In this document: one piece after another, positions 57,985-64,000 of the stretch
Numbering within the stretch: position 1 is the stretch's first letter
Layout: each line of letters starts with the position of its first letter
From: Geminicoccus sp035556675
GTDB taxonomy: Bacteria; Pseudomonadota; Alphaproteobacteria; Geminicoccales; Geminicoccaceae
DNA: 64,000 nucleotides
Assembly: GCF_035556675.1 (NCBI RefSeq)
Contig: NZ_DATMFZ010000067.1
Span: 27,492 to 91,491 of the forward strand
Direction: 5' to 3'
Program-made: the position numbers and the translations under genes
The notes under the pieces: generated by a model
Told to the model about the DNA's origin: nothing
The model's input: only the letters and a program-made list of their open reading frames with translations
The model's database searches: none

Positions 57985-58394
57985 GGGCGATCCTGGCCAT
58001 GGCGCTGCTGCTGGCAGCCGCACCCGCTTCCGCCGCCACGCTCACCGTGCGGATCACGGGCGTGGTGAAGGCGGAGGGCATGCTCCGGATCGCGGTCTGC
58101 AACCGGAGCTTCGACGAGCAGGGCTGCCCCCATGGGGCGAGCAAGGCCGCGGTGGTACCGGGCAGGGACGTGCAGTTCCTGGACCTCGCGCCCGGCAGCT
58201 ATGCGGTGGCGGTCTACCAGGACCTGGACGGCAGCGGCGAGCTCAACCGCAACGGGCTGGGCCTGCCGACCGAGCCCTATGGCTTCAGCAATGATGTCGG
58301 CCGCATCGCACCCCCGAGCTTCTCCGGGGCGTTGTTCGAGCTGTCGGGCGATCGGACGATCGAGATCAGGGTCAGGCCTCTGTTCGGCGGCTAG
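57981..58394 (+). CDS. DUF2141 secreted protein in the carotenoid operon
   Basis: 137 residues with a signal peptide (cleavage after ASAA, residue 19). The DUF2141 pattern is clear: GMLRIAVCNRSFDEQGCPHG, LAPGSYAVAVYQDLDGSGEL, NGLGLPTEPYGFSND. It is a small periplasmic beta-rich protein; members recur in carotenoid clusters of several alphaproteobacteria but have no assigned biochemical role. Translationally coupled to crtN upstream (ATGA) and 13 bp from the crtP-like gene. A carotenoid-handling or membrane-placement role is only a guess. Confidence 0.88.
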   Translation: MRAILAMALLLAAAPASAATLTVRITGVVKAEGMLRIAVCNRSFDEQGCPHGASKAAVVPGRDVQFLDLAPGSYAVAVYQDLDGSGELNRNGLGLPTEPYGFSNDVGRIAPPSFSGALFELSGDRTIEIRVRPLFGG

Positions 58395-58407
58395 GCGGGG
58401 ACGGGTG

Positions 58408-59913
58408 ATGAAGGTTGCGGTGATCGGCGGCGGACTGGGTGGACTGGCGGCAGCCTGCGTGCTGGGCGCCAGGGGCCACGAGGTCGTGCTGTTCGACAAG
58501 AACGACTGGGCGGGCGGCAAGGCGGCGCTGCTGGAGGAAGGCGGCTTCCGCTTCGACATGGGGCCGACCATCCTGACCGTGCCCCGGGTGCTGGAGCGGA
58601 TCTTCGCCGAGGCCGGGCGAAAGCTGGCCGATCATCTGGAGCTGGTGCGGCTCGACCCGCAATGGCGCTGCTTCTTCGACGACGGCAGCCGGATCGACCT
58701 CCTTGAGGACGTGGGCGCCATGGCCGCCACCATGGACGCGTTCGCGCCCGGCACCTCGGCCGGGCGCGGCTACCGCGCCTTCCAGGACCTGGCCGCCAAC
58801 CTCCATGGGATCTCCGAGCGGTTCTTCTTCTGGAAGTCGGTGGAAGACCTGTTCGACACGATGAACTTCAAGGAGAACCTGAACCCCGCCACCCTGCGCG
58901 ACGTCCTGGCTCTGCGCATGGGCCAGTCGGTCGCCGGCACCATCCGCGGCAAGGTCAAGGACGAGCGCCTGGCCCAGATGCTGGACCATTTCACCCAGTA
59001 TGTCGGCTCCTCGCCCTATGGCGCGCCGGCGGTGCTGTGCGCGATCGGGCACATGCAGGCAGCCGACGGAGTCTGGTACCCGATGGGCGGCACAAGGGCC
59101 GTGGCGACCGCCCTGCAGGAACTCGCGGCCTCGCTCGGCTGCCGGTTCCGGCTGGGTGAGGAAGTAACTGGGCTGGACATCCACGGTGGCCGGGTGCGGG
59201 GGGTCGGCACGGCCGGCGGCGTGGAGCCGGTCGACGCGGTGGTATCCAACATGGACGCGATTCGCACCTACCAGGAGCTGGTGGGCGGGCAGGCGGCTAG
59301 GCACTACGCGCGCAAGGGGTTCGAGCCGGCCTGCTCGGGCGTGGTGCTCTATCTGGGCCTGGACCGGCGCTACGAGCAGCTGGCCCACCACGACTTCGTC
59401 TTCTCCCGCGACCCCGAGGAGGAGTTCGATCATATCTACCGGCAGGGGCGGCCGGCACCGGACCCCACCTGCTATCTGGCGGCCCCCGCCGTCACCGAGC
59501 CGGGCGTGGCGCCGCCGGGCGGCGAGGCGCTCTATGTCCTGGTGCATACGCCCTATCTGCGGCCCGGCCAGGACTGGCGGGAGATGTTCCCGTCCTACCG
59601 GAAGGTGATCCTCGACAAGCTCGAGCGCACTGCCGGAATGGCCGGGCTGGAGGAGCGGATCGTGGTCGAGCGGCACCTGACCCCGCAGGACATTCACGAC
59701 CGCTACAAGGTGCTGAACGGCGCCATTTACGGGCTGGCGAGCCACGGCAAGTTCCTGGGCGCCTTCAAGCCCGGCAATCGCAGCCGGCAGGTCCAGGGCC
59801 TCTATCTCGCCGGCGGGGCCGCCCATCCGGGCCCCGGCATGCCGATGGTGATGATGTCCGGCTGGATCGCCGCGGACGCGCTGGACAGCGACGCCAGGGG
59901 CCGGGCGCCGTGA
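58408..59913 (+). CDS. crtP: CrtP-like C30 carotenoid terminal oxidase
   Basis: 501 residues. FAD motif VAVIGGGLGGLAAACVLGA, then FRFDMGPTILTVPRVLERIF. Stretches match staphylococcal CrtP closely: PQWRCFFDDGSRIDL, FTQYVGSSPYGAPAVL, YEQLAHHDFVF and AGGAAHPGPGMPMVMMSG. CrtP (diaponeurosporene oxidase) oxidises a terminal methyl of a C30 carotenoid to an aldehyde or acid, the step before glycosylation. The acyltransferase and glycosyltransferase genes directly downstream support that order. Stop overlaps the next start (GTGA). Confidence 0.85.
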   Translation: MKVAVIGGGLGGLAAACVLGARGHEVVLFDKNDWAGGKAALLEEGGFRFDMGPTILTVPRVLERIFAEAGRKLADHLELVRLDPQWRCFFDDGSRIDLLEDVGAMAATMDAFAPGTSAGRGYRAFQDLAANLHGISERFFFWKSVEDLFDTMNFKENLNPATLRDVLALRMGQSVAGTIRGKVKDERLAQMLDHFTQYVGSSPYGAPAVLCAIGHMQAADGVWYPMGGTRAVATALQELAASLGCRFRLGEEVTGLDIHGGRVRGVGTAGGVEPVDAVVSNMDAIRTYQELVGGQAARHYARKGFEPACSGVVLYLGLDRRYEQLAHHDFVFSRDPEEEFDHIYRQGRPAPDPTCYLAAPAVTEPGVAPPGGEALYVLVHTPYLRPGQDWREMFPSYRKVILDKLERTAGMAGLEERIVVERHLTPQDIHDRYKVLNGAIYGLASHGKFLGAFKPGNRSRQVQGLYLAGGAAHPGPGMPMVMMSGWIAADALDSDARGRAP

Positions 59914-60701
59914 CGGCTCCCGCCCAGGACCTGCCCCGGCGCTCGCCCTTCCTCTGGGGGGTCATGGCGCGGCAGTTCACCGCCTATCTGGGGCGGCACC
60001 TGAACGCGCTGCGGGTGGCGCGCTGGGGCGAACTCGTCGCGGACGGCCGGCCTTTGGTGATCTACAGCAACCACCCCTCCTGGTGGGATGCGGTGCTCTA
60101 TATCGTCCTGGCCCGCACCGTGCTGCCCGGCTACGCCTCGTTTGCGCCGATCGACGCGGCGATGCTCGAAAAGTACCGGTTCTTCGCCCGGATCGGCGCG
60201 TTCGGCCTGGACCTGGAAAGCCGGCGGGGTGCGGTCGAGTTCCTGCGCCGGGCCCGCGCGATCCTGGCCCAGCCGGAACATGCCTTGTGGATCACCGCGC
60301 AGGGCAGCTTCCAGGACGTGCGCGCCCGGCCCCTGGCATTGCGGCCGGGCATCGCGCACCTGCCCGAGCATGCCGCGGACGCGATCTTCGTGCCGCTGGC
60401 GATCGACTACTGCTTCTGGAGCGAGCGCGGGGCGGAGGCGCTGGTGGCGTTCGGCCCGCCGCTTGCCGCCGCCGAGCTCGCCACGCTGACCAGGCCCGAG
60501 CGGCTGGCGCGGCTGGAGCAGGCGCTGGGCACCACCATGGACCAGCTCGCCGCCGATGCGATCAGCCGCGAGCGCGAACGGTTCCGCGCACTGGTCGAGG
60601 GGCGCCAGGGGGTGGGCGGAGTCTATGATCTCTGGCGCCGCCTGCGCGCGCGGCTCCATGGCGAGCGGTTCCAGCCGGGCCATCTGGAGCAGCGGCCATG
60701 A
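59910..60701 (+). CDS. PlsC-type acyltransferase (CrtO-like carotenoid acyltransferase)
   Basis: 263 residues from a GTG overlapping the crtP stop. The 1-acylglycerol-phosphate acyltransferase-like domain shows the catalytic block YSNHPSWWDAVLYI (NHxxxxD form) and LWITAQGSFQDVRARPL as the substrate-binding block. In staphyloxanthin synthesis an acyltransferase adds a fatty acid to the glycosyl carotenoid; position here supports the same role. Staphylococcal CrtO is structurally different, so this would be an analogous enzyme. Overlaps the glycosyltransferase start by ATGA. Confidence 0.8.
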   Translation: MTAPAQDLPRRSPFLWGVMARQFTAYLGRHLNALRVARWGELVADGRPLVIYSNHPSWWDAVLYIVLARTVLPGYASFAPIDAAMLEKYRFFARIGAFGLDLESRRGAVEFLRRARAILAQPEHALWITAQGSFQDVRARPLALRPGIAHLPEHAADAIFVPLAIDYCFWSERGAEALVAFGPPLAAAELATLTRPERLARLEQALGTTMDQLAADAISRERERFRALVEGRQGVGGVYDLWRRLRARLHGERFQPGHLEQRP

Positions 60702-61834
60702 CCGTAGCGGGCTGGCTAGCCGTGCTGCTCGCCGCCCTGCCGGCGGTGCTCTGCCTGGTCAACCGCTGGGCATTGGCGCGGCGCCCAGTACCGGTTTCGG
60801 CCGATCCAGCGCCGCTCCATGTCTCGATCCTGATCCCGGCCCGCGACGAGGCGGCCAATATCGGGCCGGCGCTGGATGCGGCCCGGGCCAGCCAGGGAGT
60901 CCGGCTGGAGATCCTGGTGATGGACGACGGCTCGACCGATAGCACGGCCGCGATCGTGCGCGACCATGCCGGGCGCGATCCGCGGGTGCGCCTGCTCCAG
61001 GCACCGCCACTGCCGGCCGGCTGGGGCGGCAAGGCCCATGTCTGCCAGCGCCTCTCCGAGCAGGCATCAGGCGACTGGCTCCTGTTCGTGGACGCGGATG
61101 TCCGGCTGGCGCCGGACGCTGCCCTGGTCCTGGCCGACCATGCCCGCCGCCATGGGATGGGCCTGGTCAGTGGCGTGCCGCGCCAGCTCATGGCGACGCT
61201 GGGCGAGCTCCTGACCGTGCCGATGATCAACCTGCTGATCCACGGCTACCTGCCGGTGCCGATGATGCGGCGCAAGCCGACCGATCCCTCGCTTGCGGCC
61301 GCCTGCGGCCAGCTCCTCTTGTTCGAGCGCAGCGCCTACCAGCGGGCCGGCGGCCATGCCGCGGTACGCTGGAGCCGCCATGACGGGCTGCAGCTCGCCC
61401 GGCACCTGCGCCGCCGCGGCATTGCCACCGACCTGATCGACGGCGCCCCGCTCGCGACCTGCCGGATGTATGACGGCCTGCGTTCCGCCTGGGAGGGCTT
61501 CGTCAAGAACGCGCGGGAAGGCATGGCGACCCCGGCGGCGCTGCCGATCTGGACGTTCCTGCTGCTGGGCGGCCATGTGCTGCCCTGGCTGCTCCTGGTG
61601 CTGGCCCTGCTGGGATGGGGCTCGCCGGTGCCCGCCCTGCTGGCGCTGCTCCTCTCGCTGGGCATGCGCCTGGCCGTGACCTTCCTGGCGCGCGAGCCTC
61701 TGGCGAGCGTGCCGCTGCACCCGCTCACCGTGCTCGTGGCGCTGGCGATCCAGTGGGACGCGCTGATCCGGGGCGGCACCGGCCGCCAGGTCGGCTGGAA
61801 GGGGCGCAGCTATCCGAGCGGGGCGGCACCATGA
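60698..61834 (+). CDS. crtQ: GT2 glycosyltransferase (CrtQ-like)
   Basis: 378 residues. An N-terminal membrane segment, then a family-2 catalytic domain: VSILIPARDEAANIGPAL, ILVMDDGSTDST, WLLFVDADVRLAPDA (DxD) and SRHDGLQLARHLRRRG (QxxRW-like region), then three C-terminal membrane helices (about 285-360). This layout matches CrtQ-type 4,4'-diaponeurosporenoate glycosyltransferases, and also HpnI-type hopanoid enzymes. The neighbouring crtP and hpn genes favour glycosylation of a C30 carotenoid acid. Coupled by ATGA on both sides. Confidence 0.75.
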   Translation: MTVAGWLAVLLAALPAVLCLVNRWALARRPVPVSADPAPLHVSILIPARDEAANIGPALDAARASQGVRLEILVMDDGSTDSTAAIVRDHAGRDPRVRLLQAPPLPAGWGGKAHVCQRLSEQASGDWLLFVDADVRLAPDAALVLADHARRHGMGLVSGVPRQLMATLGELLTVPMINLLIHGYLPVPMMRRKPTDPSLAAACGQLLLFERSAYQRAGGHAAVRWSRHDGLQLARHLRRRGIATDLIDGAPLATCRMYDGLRSAWEGFVKNAREGMATPAALPIWTFLLLGGHVLPWLLLVLALLGWGSPVPALLALLLSLGMRLAVTFLAREPLASVPLHPLTVLVALAIQWDALIRGGTGRQVGWKGRSYPSGAAP

Positions 61835-63477
61835 GCATCGCCTTGCCGCCGGCCAAGACCGCCGCAAGCGAGGAGTTCCCGGTGGCCTCGCTGGCACTCG
61901 CACCCTCGCTGCGCCGCGCGGTCCTGAGCTTTTACCGGTTCGTGCGCCAAGCCGACGACATTGCCGACGCGCCGCACCTGCCGGCCACGGACCGGCTGCA
62001 GATCCTGGCGCAGCTCTCGGACCGGCTGGACGACCCGCGGACGACCGACCCGCTGGTCGCCGCCCTGCACGACGTCGGGCACCGCCATGGCACCGGGCCC
62101 GCCGAGGCCCGCCAGCTGCTCCAGGCCTTCGTCCAGGACGTCCGCCAGCACCGTTACCGGGACTGGGACGAGCTGCTGGCCTATTGCCGGCTGTCCGCGG
62201 TGCCGGTCGGCCGCTTCCTCCTGCGCCTGCACGGGGAAGGCCCGCCCGCCGATCCGCCCGCCGACGCACTGTGCACCGCCCTGCAGATCCTGAATCATCT
62301 CCAGGACCTGGCGGACGACCGCGTGCTGCTCGGGCGAGTCTACCTGCCGCTGCCTTGGCTGGAAGCCGCCGGCGGCGAGCACCGCTTCTTCGACAGGCGG
62401 CCGCATCCGCCGCGCCGTGCGGTGCTGGATGCTGCGCTCGACCAGGTGGAGTCCTTGCTGGACGAGGCGGCCTGCCTGCCCTCCCGCCTGGGGAGCCGGC
62501 GGCTGCGAGTGCAGGCGCGGCTGACGCTCGCGGCCGGCCATGCCCTGACCCGGCGGCTGCGCCTGGCCGACCCGGCGCTGGGCCGGGTGCGCCTGACCCG
62601 GACCGACCGGCTCTGCCGGATCCTGCCGGCGGCACTCGCCTCCGACCGCACCGATGCCCAGGTCACTGCCGACATCGTGCGCCGCTCGGGCAGCTCGTTC
62701 CGCTTCGGCATCCGCATGCTCGAGGGCGAGCGGCGCCGGGCGATGCACGCGGTCTATGCCTTCTGCCGGCTGGCCGACGACCTGGCGGACGGTGCCGCAC
62801 CCGCGGCCGAACGGCAGCGCTTCCTGGATGGCTGGCGCCGCGAGCTCGACCGGCTGGGCGGCACGCCCACGACCCCGGTGGGCCGCGAGCTGGCGCTGGC
62901 CGTGCGCCGCTTCGACCTGCCGGAGGCCGAGCTGCGCCTCCTGCTGGACGGGCTGTCGATCGATGCGGTGGACCGGCTGCGGATCGGCACGGAGGAGGAG
63001 CTGGCCTTCTACTGGCGGGCCGTGGCGGGCTCGGTGGGCATCCTGTCGGTGAGGATCTTCGGCGCCCCGGCAGCCGACCCGTTCGCCCTGGCCCTGGCCC
63101 GCGCCCTGCAGCTGGTCAACATCCTGCGCGACGTCCGCGAGGACGCGGCGCGCGACCGGGTCTACCTGCCGGGGACCCGGCTGGCGCGGCTGGACGTGGC
63201 CGAAGCGGAGGCCCAGGCGATCATTGCGGCACCGGGCTTCGCCCGCGCCTGGGCGGAGCTGGCGGCGGAGGCGGTCCAGGCGTTCGCGCAGGCCGACCGG
63301 CTGCTGGAAGGCCAGGACCGGCAGGTGCTGCGGCCAGCCCTGCTGATGATGTGGAGCTACCGGCCGCTCCTGGATCGGATGCGCCGGACCGGCTGGCAGC
63401 CGCACGCGCCGCGGCCCTGCCTGCGCATGGCCGAGAAGGCGAGGCTCGCCTGGCTGGCGACCCAGGTGCCGGCATGA
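61831..63477 (+). CDS. hpnCD: Fused HpnC-HpnD: presqualene diphosphate synthase and squalene-forming HpnC in one chain
   Basis: 548 residues, twice the size of one trans-isoprenyl diphosphate synthase. Residues about 1-265 match HpnC: FPVASLALAPSLRRAVLSFY, first Asp-rich motif DDIAD (42-46), second QDLADD (158-163). Residues about 285-548 match HpnD: GSSFRFGIRMLEGERRRAM, DDLAD (316-320) and ILRDVREDAARDRVYLP (second motif, D434/D438). Both Asp-rich pairs are intact, so both halves should be active. HpnD condenses two farnesyl diphosphates to presqualene diphosphate and HpnC converts it to hydroxysqualene; HpnE next door then gives squalene. The two are normally separate genes. Confidence 0.88.
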   Translation: MSIALPPAKTAASEEFPVASLALAPSLRRAVLSFYRFVRQADDIADAPHLPATDRLQILAQLSDRLDDPRTTDPLVAALHDVGHRHGTGPAEARQLLQAFVQDVRQHRYRDWDELLAYCRLSAVPVGRFLLRLHGEGPPADPPADALCTALQILNHLQDLADDRVLLGRVYLPLPWLEAAGGEHRFFDRRPHPPRRAVLDAALDQVESLLDEAACLPSRLGSRRLRVQARLTLAAGHALTRRLRLADPALGRVRLTRTDRLCRILPAALASDRTDAQVTADIVRRSGSSFRFGIRMLEGERRRAMHAVYAFCRLADDLADGAAPAAERQRFLDGWRRELDRLGGTPTTPVGRELALAVRRFDLPEAELRLLLDGLSIDAVDRLRIGTEEELAFYWRAVAGSVGILSVRIFGAPAADPFALALARALQLVNILRDVREDAARDRVYLPGTRLARLDVAEAEAQAIIAAPGFARAWAELAAEAVQAFAQADRLLEGQDRQVLRPALLMMWSYRPLLDRMRRTGWQPHAPRPCLRMAEKARLAWLATQVPA

Positions 63478-64000
63478 GCGGGCGGCTGCACGTGGTGGGC
63501 GGCGGGATCAGCGGGCTGGCCACCGCGGTCCTGGCCATGCGCGCCGGCTGGCGGCCGGTCGTGCACGAGGCGGCACCACAGCCGGGCGGGCGCTGCCGGA
63601 CGGTGCGGCGGGGCAATCTCCGTCACGACAACGGCACCCATGTCCTCCTGAGCGCCAACCGGGCAACGCTCCGGCTGCTCGCCGCCGTGGGCGCGACCGA
63701 ATGCTGGGTCGAGCCCGAGCCGGACGGCCTGCCGGTGCTCGATCTGGAAAGCGGCCGGCTCGACCGGGTGACCTTGGCGTCCTGGTCGTGGCTGCGCCCC
63801 AAGAGCCGGCCGGCAGGTCTAGCACCGCGCGACCTGCTGCGCCTTGCCCGGATCGCGACACTTCCGGGCCGCCGGTCGGTCGCAGCCGCTGCCGGCGACG
63901 CGCCGGGCTTGGCCCGGCTGCTCGACCTGATGGCGGTGGCGGTGCTGAACACGCCAGGCACTGCCGCCTCCGCGGCCCTGCTCAGCAGGGTGCTGCGGCG
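63474..64000 (+). CDS. hpnE: HpnE, squalene-forming FAD oxidoreductase (partial, cut by window end)
   Basis: The ATG overlaps the hpnCD stop (ATGA) and the frame is open to the window edge, giving the first 175 residues of a protein expected to be about 420-440. FAD-binding motif LHVVGGGISGLATAVLAMRAG, then PGGRCRTVRRGNLRHDNGTH and VLLSANRATLRLLAAVGA, the pattern of HpnE; AVLNTPGTAASAALLSRVL is also typical. HpnE reduces hydroxysqualene to squalene, completing the HpnC-D-E route. It is the last visible gene of the carotenoid/squalene operon, which probably continues past the window. Confidence 0.88.
   Translation, partial: MSGRLHVVGGGISGLATAVLAMRAGWRPVVHEAAPQPGGRCRTVRRGNLRHDNGTHVLLSANRATLRLLAAVGATECWVEPEPDGLPVLDLESGRLDRVTLASWSWLRPKSRPAGLAPRDLLRLARIATLPGRRSVAAAAGDAPGLARLLDLMAVAVLNTPGTAASAALLSRVLR

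Overview
The window is high-GC DNA (roughly 70%) with tightly packed genes, many ATGA/GTGA stop-start overlaps and alphaproteobacterial gene content: BMP-type and CUT1 ABC transporters, EttA, CbpA/CbpM, GlgX-TreZ-TreY, HpnC/D/E-type squalene enzymes, a CcsR/alpha-r14-like small RNA and DUF305/DUF2141 proteins. A free-living member of the Rhodospirillales/Geminicoccales is the best guess. This rests on gene content and protein style only. No rRNA, tRNA, CRISPR array, phage or insertion sequence was seen.

Layout. 1-380: decayed gene remnant. 381-5892: a secreted CAP-domain protein, then two convergent extracellular proteases (an RTX/serralysin-like metalloprotease and a sedolisin-DUF4114 protein). 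6161-10617: a four-gene BMP-family nucleoside-type ABC importer. 10714-12987: a secreted protein of unknown function, an antisense-strand small RNA with an anti-Shine-Dalgarno loop, a Rid-family protein and an SDR. 12999-15973 (minus): DedA, two methyltransferases and an MBL hydrolase. 16082-18703: a PLP aminotransferase, DinB and a trypsin-fold protein that has lost its catalytic serine. 18732-20414 (minus): ettA. 20585-23968: response regulator, small membrane protein and a transporter-histidine kinase hybrid. 23973-27334: FAD oxidoreductase, Rrf2 regulator and an orphan sulfate-binding protein.

27362-34286 is an envelope-lipid locus: an EEP phosphatase, a DAG-kinase-like protein, PAP2 and an LtaS-like phosphoglycerol transferase on the minus strand, facing an OmpR/EnvZ-type two-component pair. 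34290-36514 (minus): glutathionyl-hydroquinone reductase and the cbpA-cbpM chaperone pair. 36795-43519: glgX-treZ-treY, which convert glycogen to trehalose. 43524-50802: a LacI regulator with a textbook operator facing a glucose/mannose-type ABC importer, a sugar isomerase and a Gfo/Idh/MocA dehydrogenase. 50813-53483: DUF4336 protein, small ORF, TrxB-like oxidoreductase and an ExoD-family gene broken by an amber codon.

53725-56165 holds a tandem duplication of a [DUF305 + sulfotransferase] unit in which the first sulfotransferase has decayed. 56422 to the right edge is a translationally coupled operon that looks like a squalene-route pathway to a staphyloxanthin-like C30 carotenoid: CrtN-like and CrtP-like oxidoreductases, DUF2141 protein, acyltransferase, glycosyltransferase, a single-chain HpnC-HpnD fusion and HpnE (cut by the window end). 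HpnC/D/E would make squalene from farnesyl diphosphate, CrtN would desaturate it, CrtP would oxidise an end group, and the glycosyl- and acyltransferases would decorate it. This operon, the HpnC-HpnD fusion and the small RNA are the most interesting items.
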